Shown: one piece after another, positions 38,221-47,561 of the stretch
How the letters are laid out: every line of letters starts with the position of its first letter
Position numbering within the stretch: position 1 is the first letter of the stretch
Origin: Bacillus amyloliquefaciens DSM 7 = ATCC 23350
Lineage (GTDB): Bacteria > Bacillota > Bacilli > Bacillales > Bacillaceae
Direction of reading: 5' to 3'
Length of the DNA stretch: 64,000 nt
Assembly: GCF_000196735.1 (NCBI RefSeq)
Contig: NC_014551.1
Span: 3,901,001-3,965,000, forward strand
Notes under the pieces: model-generated
Told to the model about the DNA's origin: nothing
The model's database searches: none
The model's input: only the letters and a program-made list of their open reading frames with translations
Program-made: the position numbers and the translations under genes

Positions 38221-38590
38221 ATTTTTGAACGGACTGATCTCGAGGAGACGTTTTTTCCCGGTATGTCTCAAGAAACTCCCGGTTGGCATCTCCCCATTCC
38301 TTCATCTGCAGCACGATCGGTTCAAGCGACCTGCCGAATTCGGTCAGTGAATACTCCACCTTTGGAGGCACCTGCTGATACACCTCGCGATGCACGATGC
38401 CGTCCGCCTCAAGCTCACGAAGCTGAAGCGTCAGCATACGCTGCGTAATGCTGGGACAAATGCGCCGAAATTCATTAAACCGCTTTTTTCCGCCGATCAT
38501 ATGATAAAACAAAATGCCCTTCCACTTTCCGCCGATAACGGAAAGCGTCAGCTCAACCGGACAACCTTCTTTATTCGGATATATGTTCAT
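38219..38590 (-). CDS. yybR: HxlR/DUF24 family regulator YybR
   Basis: Winged-helix regulator of 123 residues with the HxlR signature CPVELTLSVIGGKWKGILFYHM, RFNEFRRICPSITQRMLTLQLRELE and VPPKVEYSLTEFG. The conserved N-terminal Cys10 suggests a thiol-based electrophile sensor such as YodB or HypR (inference). Synteny beside ppaC (yybQ) supports the name. Confidence 0.87.
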   Translation of the reverse strand: MNIYPNKEGCPVELTLSVIGGKWKGILFYHMIGGKKRFNEFRRICPSITQRMLTLQLRELEADGIVHREVYQQVPPKVEYSLTEFGRSLEPIVLQMKEWGDANREFLETYREKTSPRDQSVQK

Positions 38591-38796
38591 TTTTCATCCT
38601 CCATAGTACCTTTTTTGATACTATATGCTGATTAGCATCTGACTTACCCAGTATTTTACTCGCAATCATCTCTCCCTCTCAACAAAAACGCTTCTTTTTC
38701 ACATCAATTTTTAAGGTTTTGAAGATTACACCCTCCGCAAGACGTGTTAAACTATAAAAAGATTGTTTACACTACAAAAAAGGACAAGGAGTTATT

Positions 38797-39726
38797 ATGG
38801 AAAAAATTCTTATTTTCGGACATCAAAACCCAGACACAGATACCATTTGCTCTGCCATTGCCTACGCTGATCTAAAAAATAAACTCGGCTTCAACGCTGA
38901 GCCTGTCCGTCTCGGACAAGTCAACGGCGAAACACAATACGCGCTTGATTATTTCAAGCAGGAAAGCCCGCGTTTCGTGGAAACAGCCGCAAACGAAGTA
39001 AACGGCGTCATCCTTGTTGACCACAATGAACGCCAGCAAAGCATTAAGGATATCGAAGACGTTCAGGTTCTTGAAGTGATCGACCACCACCGTATCGCTA
39101 ACTTCGAAACAGCGGAACCTCTTTACTACCGTGCTGAGCCAGTCGGCTGTACGGCTACAATCTTAAACAAAATGTACAAAGAAAATAACGTGAAAATCGA
39201 GAAAGAAATTGCGGGCCTCATGCTGTCAGCAATTATTTCTGACTCTCTGTTATTTAAATCTCCGACTTGCACAGAGCAAGATATCGCGGCGGCAAAAGAG
39301 CTTGCTGAAATTGCCGGCGTAGATGCGGAAGAGTACGGCTTAAACATGCTGAAAGCAGGCGCGGACTTAAGCAAGAAAACTGTGGAAGAGCTGATTTCTC
39401 TTGATGCGAAAGAGTTCACACTCGGCAGCAAAAAAGTCGAAATCGCCCAAGTTAACACAGTTGATATTGAAGATGTCAAAAAGCGTCAGCCGGAATTAGA
39501 AGCGGCTCTTTCAAAAGTAATTGCTGAGAAAAACCTTGATCTGTTCCTTCTTGTAATTACGGACATTTTGGAAAACGATTCTCTAGCGCTTGCCATCGGT
39601 GATCAAGCGCCAAAAGTGGAGAAAGCGTTCGACGTCACGTTAGAAAACAACACGGCTCTTTTGAGAGGCGTTGTATCCAGAAAGAAACAAGTCGTTCCTG
39701 TTTTAACAGATGCGATTGCAGAATAA
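38797..39726 (+). CDS. ppaC: Manganese-dependent inorganic pyrophosphatase
   Basis: Family II pyrophosphatase of 309 residues. DHH domain: [20 protein letters not shown] with [12 protein letters not shown] and [17 protein letters not shown]2 domain ends [13 protein letters not shown]. It removes pyrophosphate from biosynthetic reactions. ATG after GGACAAGGAG; a strong terminator follows. Confidence 0.98.
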   Translation: MEKILIFGHQNPDTDTICSAIAYADLKNKLGFNAEPVRLGQVNGETQYALDYFKQESPRFVETAANEVNGVILVDHNERQQSIKDIEDVQVLEVIDHHRIANFETAEPLYYRAEPVGCTATILNKMYKENNVKIEKEIAGLMLSAIISDSLLFKSPTCTEQDIAAAKELAEIAGVDAEEYGLNMLKAGADLSKKTVEELISLDAKEFTLGSKKVEIAQVNTVDIEDVKKRQPELEAALSKVIAEKNLDLFLLVITDILENDSLALAIGDQAPKVEKAFDVTLENNTALLRGVVSRKKQVVPVLTDAIAE

Positions 39727-39728
39727 CC

Positions 39729-39763
39729 AAAACACCCCGGACACCTGCCGGGGTGTTTTTTTA
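39729..39763 (+). terminator. ppaC terminator
   Basis: AACACCCCGG/CCGGGGTGTT stem followed by seven Ts. Confidence 0.92.
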
Positions 39764-39907
39764 TAGCATCGCGATTTTGTAAGCGCATACTCTGACAAAT
39801 CACTTTGACGCATTTTGATATGTGGTATATAATATATCACACACAAAGCGCACTTTTTCTAATTATTGTAAATCAGCGCAACAACAACAGAATCGGGGGT
39901 TTATACG

Positions 39908-40816
39908 CTGGAAAAACACGCTTCTCTTTCTTATTCACGAACAACAGGAATTTGGCTTGTGCTTACAGGTGCTATCTTATGGGGTGTCTCAGGGACGGTT
40001 GCCCAGTATCTGTTTCAGCACCGCCATTTTAATACAGAATGGCTGACTTCAGTGCGCCTGCTTCTGTCAGGCGTACTTCTGCTCGGGATTGCGTACCGAA
40101 AAGAAAAAGGGCGCATATGGGCCGTTTGGAAAGACAAGCAGGACAGAATTCCTCTTCTCTTATTCGGGATTTTCGGAATGTTAGGCGTTCAATACACCTA
40201 TTTTGCGGCAATTGAGTACGGCAACGCGGCCACCGCTACCGTTCTCCAATATTTAGGGCCGGCCATTATTACTTGCTTTTTAGCGATCCGCGCAAAGAGA
40301 ATTCCTTCAGGAAAAGAACTGATGGCTGTCTTATTAGCGGTTGCAGGCACATTTATTTTGGTCACACACGGGAATGTCGGCAGCCTGTCTATATCCGGTC
40401 TGGCTGTTTTTTGGGGCATCAGCTCGGCATTTGCGCTGGCGTTTTACACCCTCCAGCCGCATCGGCTTTTGAAGAAATGGGGCTCCGCCATTATTGTCGG
40501 ATGGGGCATGCTGATCGGCGGAGCCGTTCTCAGCCTGATTCAGCCGCCTTGGAAGTTTGAAGGCCAATGGTCGTTGTCCGCATATGCCGCGATCGTGTTT
40601 ATCATCATTTTCGGAACGCTCATCGCTTTTTATTGCTATTTGGAAAGCCTGAAATATCTGAGTGCCTCTGAAACCAGCCTCCTCGCCTGTGCAGAGCCGC
40701 TGTCAGCAGCTTTTTTAGCGGTGATCTGGCTGCATGTTCCCTTCGGAATATCAGAATGGCTGGGTACTTTACTGATTTTAGCCACCATCGCTTTATTATC
40801 TATCAAGAAAAAATAA
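39908..40816 (+). CDS. EamA/DMT-family exporter
   Basis: Ten-segment membrane protein of the drug/metabolite transporter superfamily with two EamA halves (GAILWGVSGTVAQYLFQ and VFWGISSAFALAFYTLQP). It is probably an exporter of a small metabolite. The start is uncertain. An in-frame CTG at 39908 lies eight bases after GGGGG and would include the whole first membrane segment. The first conventional start, GTG 39959, would cut into that segment. Coding clearly continues upstream of 39959. Confidence 0.85.
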   Translation: MEKHASLSYSRTTGIWLVLTGAILWGVSGTVAQYLFQHRHFNTEWLTSVRLLLSGVLLLGIAYRKEKGRIWAVWKDKQDRIPLLLFGIFGMLGVQYTYFAAIEYGNAATATVLQYLGPAIITCFLAIRAKRIPSGKELMAVLLAVAGTFILVTHGNVGSLSISGLAVFWGISSAFALAFYTLQPHRLLKKWGSAIIVGWGMLIGGAVLSLIQPPWKFEGQWSLSAYAAIVFIIIFGTLIAFYCYLESLKYLSASETSLLACAEPLSAAFLAVIWLHVPFGISEWLGTLLILATIALLSIKKK

Positions 40817-40841
40817 CCTCTCTTTTTTAGAGAGGTTTTTC
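40814..40841 (+). terminator. Terminator of the EamA gene
   Basis: AACCTCTCT/AGAGAGGTT stem followed by a T-run at the stop codon. Confidence 0.88.
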
Positions 40842-40933
40842 CCTAGGCCTGAAGCACCCTTTAGTCTCAATTACCCATAAATTAAAAGGCCTTTTTTCGT
40901 TTTACTATCATTCAAAAGAGGAAAATAGACCAG

Positions 40934-40962
40934 TTGTCAATAGAATCAGAGTCTAATAGAAT
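40934..40962 (+). promoter_or_regulatory. sacB promoter
   Basis: TTGTCA, 17 bases, TAGAAT, a good SigA promoter followed 23 bases later by the antiterminator element. Confidence 0.82.
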
Positions 40963-40985
40963 GAGGTCGAAAAGTAAATCACGCA

Positions 40986-41079
40986 GGATTGTTACTGATA
41001 AAGCAGGCAAGACCTAAAATGTGTTAAGGGCAAAGTGTATTCTTTGGCGTCATCCCTTACATATTTTGGGTCTTTTTTT
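40986..41079 (+). promoter_or_regulatory. sacB leader: RAT element and terminator
   Basis: The 29-base ribonucleic antiterminator sequence begins GGATTGTTACTGATAAAGCA at 40986 and overlaps at its 3' end a long terminator stem (AGACCTAAAATGTG paired with CATATTTTGGGTCT, then seven Ts, to 41079). In B. subtilis the BglG-type antiterminators SacY and SacT bind this RNA when sucrose is present and allow sacB transcription. No sacXY genes lie in this window. Confidence 0.92.
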
Positions 41080-41163
41080 CTGTAACAAACCTGCCATCCA
41101 TGAATTCGGGAGGATCGAAACGGCAGATCGCAAAAAACAGTACATACAGAAGGAGACATGAAC

Positions 41164-42582
41164 ATGAACATCAAAAAAATTGTAAAACAAGCCACAGTTC
41201 TGACTTTTACGACTGCACTTCTGGCAGGAGGAGCGACTCAAGCCTTCGCGAAAGAAAATAACCAAAAAGCATACAAAGAAACGTACGGCGTCTCTCATAT
41301 TACACGCCATGATATGCTGCAGATCCCTAAACAGCAGCAAAACGAAAAATACCAAGTGCCTCAATTCGATCAATCAACGATTAAAAATATTGAGTCTGCA
41401 AAAGGACTTGATGTGTGGGACAGCTGGCCGCTGCAAAACGCTGACGGAACAGTAGCTGAATACAACGGCTATCACGTTGTGTTTGCTCTTGCGGGAAGCC
41501 CGAAAGACGCTGATGACACATCAATCTACATGTTTTATCAAAAGGTCGGCGACAACTCAATCGACAGCTGGAAAAACGCGGGCCGTGTCTTTAAAGACAG
41601 CGATAAGTTCGACGCCAACGATCCGATCCTGAAAGATCAGACGCAAGAATGGTCCGGTTCTGCAACCTTTACATCTGACGGAAAAATCCGTTTATTCTAC
41701 ACTGACTATTCCGGTAAACATTACGGCAAACAAAGCCTGACAACAGCGCAGGTAAATGTGTCAAAATCTGATGACACACTCAAAATCAACGGAGTGGAAG
41801 ATCACAAAACGATTTTTGACGGAGACGGAAAAACATATCAGAACGTTCAGCAGTTTATCGATGAAGGCAATTATACATCCGGCGACAACCATACGCTGAG
41901 AGACCCTCACTACGTTGAAGACAAAGGCCATAAATACCTTGTATTCGAAGCCAACACGGGAACAGAAAACGGATACCAAGGCGAAGAATCTTTATTTAAC
42001 AAAGCGTACTACGGCGGCGGCACGAACTTCTTCCGTAAAGAAAGCCAGAAGCTTCAGCAGAGCGCTAAAAAACGCGATGCTGAGTTAGCGAACGGCGCCC
42101 TCGGTATCATAGAGTTAAATAATGATTACACATTGAAAAAAGTAATGAAGCCGCTGATCACTTCAAACACGGTAACTGATGAAATCGAGCGCGCGAATGT
42201 TTTCAAAATGAACGGCAAATGGTACTTGTTCACTGATTCACGCGGTTCAAAAATGACGATCGATGGTATTAACTCAAACGATATTTACATGCTTGGTTAT
42301 GTATCAAACTCTTTAACCGGCCCTTACAAGCCGCTGAACAAAACAGGGCTTGTGCTGCAAATGGGTCTTGATCCAAACGATGTGACATTCACTTACTCTC
42401 ACTTCGCAGTGCCGCAAGCCAAAGGCAACAATGTGGTTATCACAAGCTACATGACAAACAGAGGCTTCTTCGAGGATAAAAAGGCAACATTTGCGCCAAG
42501 CTTCTTAATGAACATCAAAGGCAATAAAACATCCGTTGTCAAAAACAGCATCCTGGAGCAAGGACAGCTGACAGTCAACTAA
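41164..42582 (+). CDS. sacB: Levansucrase
   Basis: Secreted GH68 enzyme of 472 residues that polymerises the fructose of sucrose into levan and releases glucose. The signal peptide ends near TQAFA. The nucleophile is Asp86 (in VWDSWPLQ), the transition-state stabiliser lies in LRDPHY and the acid/base Glu in EIERANVF. Of two nearby ATGs, 41164 has the better spacing from GAAGGAG. Co-located with levB as in B. subtilis sacB-levB. Confidence 0.98.
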   Translation: MNIKKIVKQATVLTFTTALLAGGATQAFAKENNQKAYKETYGVSHITRHDMLQIPKQQQNEKYQVPQFDQSTIKNIESAKGLDVWDSWPLQNADGTVAEYNGYHVVFALAGSPKDADDTSIYMFYQKVGDNSIDSWKNAGRVFKDSDKFDANDPILKDQTQEWSGSATFTSDGKIRLFYTDYSGKHYGKQSLTTAQVNVSKSDDTLKINGVEDHKTIFDGDGKTYQNVQQFIDEGNYTSGDNHTLRDPHYVEDKGHKYLVFEANTGTENGYQGEESLFNKAYYGGGTNFFRKESQKLQQSAKKRDAELANGALGIIELNNDYTLKKVMKPLITSNTVTDEIERANVFKMNGKWYLFTDSRGSKMTIDGINSNDIYMLGYVSNSLTGPYKPLNKTGLVLQMGLDPNDVTFTYSHFAVPQAKGNNVVITSYMTNRGFFEDKKATFAPSFLMNIKGNKTSVVKNSILEQGQLTVN

Positions 42583-42590
42583 TAACAGCA

Positions 42591-42627
42591 AAAAGAAAAT
42601 GCCGATACTTCATTGGCATTTTCTTTT
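42591..42627 (+). terminator. Hairpin between sacB and levB
   Basis: AAGAAAATGCC and GGCATTTTCTT arms, T-rich after. Probably partial, allowing some read-through into levB. Confidence 0.7.
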
Positions 42628-42643
42628 ATTTCTCAACAAGATG

Positions 42644-44200
42644 GTGAATTCAACTATGGCACGAAAATGGCCCATTGCAATATTGATCTTTCTGGGTGCG
42701 TTCCTGTTTGTCGGATTACTGCCGGACAAAAACCACAATTCCTCTGAAACAAACACGGCGCATAAGACGGATTACCGGGCGGCGTATCATTTTACGACCC
42801 CGGACAAATGGAAAAACGACCCTCAAAAACCGATTTTTTTCGAGGGGAAATATCATTACTACTATCTTTATAATCGGGACTATCCGAACGGCAACGGCAC
42901 AGAATGGCGGCACGCCGTATCAGAGGACTTGGTGCACTGGACGGATGAAGGCACGGCTATTCCGAAATACACCAACCAAAACGGCGATATATGGTCCGGT
43001 TCTGTCGTCATTGATAAGCACAACACGGCAGGCTTCGGCGAAAACGCACTGGTCGCCGTAACAACACAGCCGACTGCCAAAACACAAGCACAGGAACAAT
43101 ATTTATGGTACAGCACGGATAAAGGAAAAACATTTACATCCTATAGTGATCAGCCCGTTATGAAAAACCCTGGCACTAAGGATTTCCGGGACCCGAAAGT
43201 GATCTGGGATGAGCAGGATGACAAATGGGTGATGGCCATGGCCGAAGGCGAAAAAATCGGTTTTTATGAATCACCCGATTTAAAAAATTGGCAATACACG
43301 GGCGGTTTTATCACGCAGGAGATCGGCCTCGTCGAATGCCCCGACCTTTATATGATGCGTGCAGATGACGGAACGACCAAGTGGATTCTCGGCGCAAGCG
43401 CAAACGGCAAACCTCAGGGCAAACCGAATACGTACGCTTATTGGACCGGAAACTTTGACGGGAAAGAATTTACTGCCGATCAAGCAGAACCGCAATGGCT
43501 CGATTACGGCTTTGACTGGTACGGCGGCGTCACATTTGAAGACGGCAACAGCAAAGATCCGCTGACAAAACGCTATGCGCTGGCATGGATGAACAATTGG
43601 GATTATCCGGATGAAACACCGACAATAAAGAACGGCTTTAACGGCACGGATTCTATCGTTCGTGAAATCCGCCTTCAGCAGCAGGACAGCGGCACATACA
43701 GCCTGATGTCAGAGCCGGTTGAAGCATTGAACCAATTAACCTCTTCAACTGACAGCATTGAAGACAAACAGGTGAACGGTTCTGAGACACTGCCGATCAA
43801 GGGTGATACGTATCAGCTTGATATGGATATCGCTTGGTCTGATATCAAAAATGCAGGCGTCAGACTCAGAGAATCAGCAGACCAAAAGCGGCATATTGAT
43901 GTCGGTATTTCAACAGAAGACGGCTATGCCTATGTGAACAGATCGTTTACAGACCAGCCTGATAAAACCGGAACATACGCCGAAAGCAAAGCGCCATTCG
44001 ACGGCAACAAGGGCCGCGTCCACCTGAAAATTCTCGTGGATAAAACAAGTATTGAAGTATTTGCAGACGACGGAAAAACCGTCCTGACCAATGAAGTGTT
44101 CCCAAAAGCCGAAGATCAGGGCATTACCCTCTTTTCTGAAGGCGGTACCGCTGACTTTCAGCATATTGAGATGAAGCATCTCGGTTCGATTCATCCTTAG
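42644..44200 (+). CDS. levB: Endolevanase LevB
   Basis: GH32 enzyme that cuts levan into oligosaccharides. An N-terminal signal-anchor (WPIAILIFLGAFLFVGLL) is followed by the five-bladed propeller with nucleophile Asp in DKWKNDPQKP, RDPK in DFRDPKVIWD and acid/base Glu in LVECPDLYMM, then a C-terminal beta-sandwich. About 518 residues from GTG 42644, which aligns VNSTMARKW with B. subtilis MNYIKAGKW; ATG 42656 is the alternative. It processes the product of SacB. Confidence 0.94.
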   Translation: MNSTMARKWPIAILIFLGAFLFVGLLPDKNHNSSETNTAHKTDYRAAYHFTTPDKWKNDPQKPIFFEGKYHYYYLYNRDYPNGNGTEWRHAVSEDLVHWTDEGTAIPKYTNQNGDIWSGSVVIDKHNTAGFGENALVAVTTQPTAKTQAQEQYLWYSTDKGKTFTSYSDQPVMKNPGTKDFRDPKVIWDEQDDKWVMAMAEGEKIGFYESPDLKNWQYTGGFITQEIGLVECPDLYMMRADDGTTKWILGASANGKPQGKPNTYAYWTGNFDGKEFTADQAEPQWLDYGFDWYGGVTFEDGNSKDPLTKRYALAWMNNWDYPDETPTIKNGFNGTDSIVREIRLQQQDSGTYSLMSEPVEALNQLTSSTDSIEDKQVNGSETLPIKGDTYQLDMDIAWSDIKNAGVRLRESADQKRHIDVGISTEDGYAYVNRSFTDQPDKTGTYAESKAPFDGNKGRVHLKILVDKTSIEVFADDGKTVLTNEVFPKAEDQGITLFSEGGTADFQHIEMKHLGSIHP

Positions 44201-44278
44201 GCTCCCTCTTCATTTCTTATCAGCGTCCGGACTGTGTTAAAATGCAGATATGTATATTACGATTCATGAGGTGTTCCA

Positions 44279-44938
44279 TTGGATAATCAAAACAAAGAAC
44301 CTGTGCTGAAAAGAACCATCATGCGGGACGAAGTGTATCACACGCTCAGAAACTGGATCATAACGGGCAAGCTCAAACCGGAAACAAAGTTAAAGGACAA
44401 GGAACTGTCAGAAACATTAGGAATCAGCCGCACCCCGATACGAGAAGCGTTATTGCGATTGGAAGATGACGGCTTGGTAATAACAAAGGCAAACAGATGG
44501 ACGCTTGTCGCTCCGATTGAGGTAAAAGAAGCGGAAAACTTATATTCCATTGTCTGGACGCTTGAAAAACTCGCAATGCAGCAAGCCCTCCCTCATATGG
44601 ACGCTGCAGTGATTCAGGAATTAAAACAGCTTAATGAGGATCTGCTTCAAACGATGAAAGACGGCGATAAAATGGCCATTCTGGAAGCGGATAATGCATT
44701 TCATCATCGCATCATTCTGCTTGCGGACAACGTTGAGCTTCACAAATTGCTTGTCAGCCTGAAAGTAAAAATTCAGAGAATGGAAATCCGCTATTTCAGT
44801 GAGAACGACGCGTTAAACAGATCATATAACGAACACTCTGATATCATTCACGCATTAGAACAGCAGGATGACGGCGCTGCCCTAGCAGCGCTTGAGGCAA
44901 ATTGGAAATACAGTTTAGAACGCCTGCAAAACATGTAA
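44279..44938 (+). CDS. GntR-family regulator (FadR/FCD type)
   Basis: Transcription regulator of 219 residues. Winged helix: ETLGISRTPIREALLRLEDDGLV. The C-terminal FCD ligand domain has HHRII and NEHSDIIHALEQQD metal-ligand His positions. TTG start ten bases after GAGG. The ligand and targets are unknown. It stands alone between levB and a DinB-family gene. Confidence 0.88.
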   Translation: MDNQNKEPVLKRTIMRDEVYHTLRNWIITGKLKPETKLKDKELSETLGISRTPIREALLRLEDDGLVITKANRWTLVAPIEVKEAENLYSIVWTLEKLAMQQALPHMDAAVIQELKQLNEDLLQTMKDGDKMAILEADNAFHHRIILLADNVELHKLLVSLKVKIQRMEIRYFSENDALNRSYNEHSDIIHALEQQDDGAALAALEANWKYSLERLQNM

Positions 44939-44948
44939 TAGCGAAACG

Positions 44949-44979
44949 AAAAATCCAAATCATATGATTTGGATTTTTT
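44949..44979 (+). terminator. Terminator of the gntR-family gene
   Basis: AAATCCAAATC/GATTTGGATTT arms with a 4-base loop and six Ts. Confidence 0.85.
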
Positions 44980-44980
44980 C

Positions 44981-45007
44981 ACAAGACAGCCGCGCTGGCT
45001 GTCTTGT
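44981..45007 (-). terminator. Terminator of the dinB-family gene
   Basis: ACAAGACAGCC/GGCTGTCTTGT perfect 11-bp arms beside the stop codon; the T-run is weak. Confidence 0.6.
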
Positions 45008-45517
45008 TTACTTTTTGTTTATATATAAATAAATACCGTAATCCGTCGGCACAGAAGCATACCCCATCTGTCTGAGCATGGCTGTTATATTCCCGCGATG
45101 ATACGTTCCGTGGTTCACAACATGGAGAACCATATCGGCCGCCGCGGTTTTCATAATGTCACCTGATGGATGCTCTATTTCAAGGGGAAGGCTGATATTT
45201 TCTTCTTTTTGCAAAAATAGTTGATATCGGTCTGATAATTCCAAAAACATATCTTCCAGCTCTTCTATCTCTTTAGACAAGATCTCCTCTTTTTGCTGAT
45301 CAGCTGATTTCAGCGTATCCTCCAGACGCTCTCCGGAGAACACATCAAACCATCCCTTATCCGACAAATACACATGAGTCAATACATCGGCTATCGATGG
45401 AAAGACACTTTGAATCTCCTTACGGTACACATCCTCCGGAAGCTCTTTAAGCCGGGTGAATATTTGCTGATTTGCCCAAAGATGATAATCATACAATTGC
45501 AGTGCCGGATGTCCCAC
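45008..45517 (-). CDS. DinB-family protein
   Basis: Four-helix-bundle DinB/YfiT-type protein of 169 residues, putatively metal-binding: His in LTHVYLSDKGWFDV and the C-terminal HVVNHGTYHRGNITAMLRQM. Members are thiol-dependent S-transferases or DNA-damage-induced proteins; the role here is unknown. GTG start after GGAGAGGG. Confidence 0.85.
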   Translation of the reverse strand: MGHPALQLYDYHLWANQQIFTRLKELPEDVYRKEIQSVFPSIADVLTHVYLSDKGWFDVFSGERLEDTLKSADQQKEEILSKEIEELEDMFLELSDRYQLFLQKEENISLPLEIEHPSGDIMKTAAADMVLHVVNHGTYHRGNITAMLRQMGYASVPTDYGIYLYINKK

Positions 45518-45567
45518 AAAACCCTCTCCTCTCTCGATATAGAACGTACGTTCTTAATTATACCACG

Positions 45568-46788
45568 CTACATACGACTTTGTACCGTTTTCTTCATTTG
45601 CAGCTGCGAAAATCCGATAATAACCGAAAATAATAAAAGAAGACCCGCGCCGACATAAATAAACCGCACGCCGAATACATCCGAGATAACCCCCGTTCCG
45701 ATAATGGAAAACATAAAGATAAACTGAACTAAAGCTGATCTCGCCGCTAATATATTGACTCGTGTCTGTTCGGTCGTGATGTTTTGAAGAAATGTTTCCT
45801 GTGTCAGATCTCTTAATACACAAGCGGGCCCCATGCACAGCACCAGAAAGAGGGCCAGAACGGCGCTGCTGATCAGTCCATAAATAAAAGTGAACATTCC
45901 ATATGCCAGGGCTCCCGTCAGCATAAACGGAATGAGGTTGCGCTCAAACTTACCGGATAACCTATATATGATCAATCCGCCCAGCATCGTCCCGGCATAA
46001 TAGACTCCGTTCACGTATCCCCACCACGCTTCTCCTTTATGAAGTACATCATGCACATACGTTAAGGACACAGACCCGATCCATATCATGCCCGCCCACG
46101 ATTCGATCACATCCATCACAATGAGGATTCTCAGCTGTTTTTGCCGAAATAAATACGCCCAGCCGCTTGCCGCACTTGCAAAAAGTGAACGTCTCCTGAC
46201 TGCTTCCGGCGGAGCGCACATGTGCACTTGAAGAAACAGAATGATGCCCAAAACCGAAGAAACCAGTAACATGACAGTGATGATAATCGTATAGCTTTCT
46301 CCCAAAAACGCGATGATGACGCCACCCAAAGACCAGCCCGCAAACTGAACGGTCTGATCAGCCGCAGATAATAAGCCGTTCGCTTTTACCCTTTGATCAG
46401 GGGGAATGATTTCTCCGATCAGCGCGCTTTTTACCGGAGCGAACCATCCGTTGCAAAAAGAAATCCCTCCGATCAGACAAAACAGCAGAAAAAAGAAAGC
46501 GGATGAACCGGTTTGGATGACATAAAACAAACAGACTAACAGTATCACCTGTATCAATTGAGAACCGATCAGCAAAGACCGAAGCGTGAACCGGCCGGTA
46601 ACCAGCGGCAAAACGGCGCTGCCCAATACGCGAAATACAATGCTGACGAACGTCATAAGAGAGGCCATCGCCGTCGAACCGGTTTTTGTAAACAAAAACA
46701 AGATGACAGCCATCGTATAAAGGGAGAACCCCAAGTTGACAGCGGTCTGGCTGTATAAAATAGAATAATACGCTCTCCTCATATTCAT
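45568..46788 (-). CDS. MFS transporter
   Basis: Twelve-segment major facilitator protein of about 406 residues, similar to macrolide or multidrug efflux members (MefA/DHA3-like): LGFSLYTMAVILFLFTKTGS at the start and IGEIIPPDQRVKANGLLSAADQTVQFAG mid-protein. ATG 46788 is chosen; a TTG three codons upstream lies too close to the GGGGG. Substrate unknown. Confidence 0.85.
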   Translation of the reverse strand: MNMRRAYYSILYSQTAVNLGFSLYTMAVILFLFTKTGSTAMASLMTFVSIVFRVLGSAVLPLVTGRFTLRSLLIGSQLIQVILLVCLFYVIQTGSSAFFFLLFCLIGGISFCNGWFAPVKSALIGEIIPPDQRVKANGLLSAADQTVQFAGWSLGGVIIAFLGESYTIIITVMLLVSSVLGIILFLQVHMCAPPEAVRRRSLFASAASGWAYLFRQKQLRILIVMDVIESWAGMIWIGSVSLTYVHDVLHKGEAWWGYVNGVYYAGTMLGGLIIYRLSGKFERNLIPFMLTGALAYGMFTFIYGLISSAVLALFLVLCMGPACVLRDLTQETFLQNITTEQTRVNILAARSALVQFIFMFSIIGTGVISDVFGVRFIYVGAGLLLLFSVIIGFSQLQMKKTVQSRM

Positions 46789-47123
46789 CCTCTGCAAAAC
46801 CCCCGCTCCCTGATTATGTAAATCATACCATAACCGCTGACCAGCAATCTTATAAAAACACAGATTGACATGGAGTCCGCTCCATCTATTAAGCTTTTAT
46901 GAGCAGAGAGATTCCCTGCCGCAAAAACAAGCCGATGCTTACGCGCATCGGCTTTAAAATTAACCCCAAAATCATCTCAAGAACCAGCGACACAAAGGCC
47001 CCGTCCAAGGGAACCTTCCATTTTTCACCGTAATATAAGGCAAAACGGAGAAACCAAATCCGCTCACCATTCCACAGTTCCAATGTTTGTAAATGGAGAT
47101 ACGTTCCTCCAATAAAGAATGAT
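46789..47123. other. Intergenic region
   Basis: About 335 bp. It contains a hairpin at 46929-46955 (AAGCCGATG/CATCGGCTT). A 64-codon minus-strand ORF (46889-47083) spans that hairpin, lacks a ribosome binding site and has no recognisable domain, so it is not called. Confidence 0.4.
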
Positions 47124-47150
47124 AAAAAGGGCTTCCTTCCCGGAAGCCCT
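47124..47150 (-). terminator. Terminator of the nitroreductase operon
   Basis: GGGCTTCC/GGAAGCCC stem followed by five Ts on the minus strand. Confidence 0.87.
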
Positions 47151-47162
47151 CACTCCGTCTGC

Positions 47163-47531
47163 TTACGCCAATAAAAGAAAAATAAGCGCTAAAACAGCCG
47201 GAAGTCCTTGTTTTACGATAATTGATTTGTTTGAAGTAAAGCCTCCGAAAATGGCCGCTATGACCACACAAATGACGAAAAACATTTGAATCATATGACC
47301 AACCGGATCAGCTCCGAGGATCAGCCCCCAAATGAGGCCGGCAGCCAGAAATCCATTATACAGACCTTGATTTGCAAACATGACCGCTACATTCCGATCA
47401 CCTTCTAAATGCTTCGGCAAATTGAAAGACCGCTTGGCAGCCTTCGAATTGATAAAAAACATTTCAAGTATCATGATAAATACATGTTCTAAGGCTACGA
47501 TTCCGACTAAAACAGCTGCAATAATGTCCAC
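47163..47531 (-). CDS. DUF1304 membrane protein
   Basis: Protein of 122 residues with four membrane segments and the DUF1304 pattern (ALEHVFIMILEMF, NQGLYNGFLAAGLIWG). Function unknown; often found with redox or stress genes. It follows the nitroreductase gene by 30 bases and is likely co-transcribed. Confidence 0.87.
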   Translation of the reverse strand: MDIIAAVLVGIVALEHVFIMILEMFFINSKAAKRSFNLPKHLEGDRNVAVMFANQGLYNGFLAAGLIWGLILGADPVGHMIQMFFVICVVIAAIFGGFTSNKSIIVKQGLPAVLALIFLLLA

Positions 47532-47561
47532 TGTCTCTCTCCTCTCAGCTTTACTTCAAAA

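Noticed and set aside
42696-43061. ORF in another frame of levB
   Set aside because: Basic low-complexity shadow of the GH32 coding frame.
46889-47083. 64-codon ORF between the MFS exporter and the DUF1304 gene
   Set aside because: Spans a terminator-like hairpin, lacks a ribosome binding site and has no similarity I recognise.
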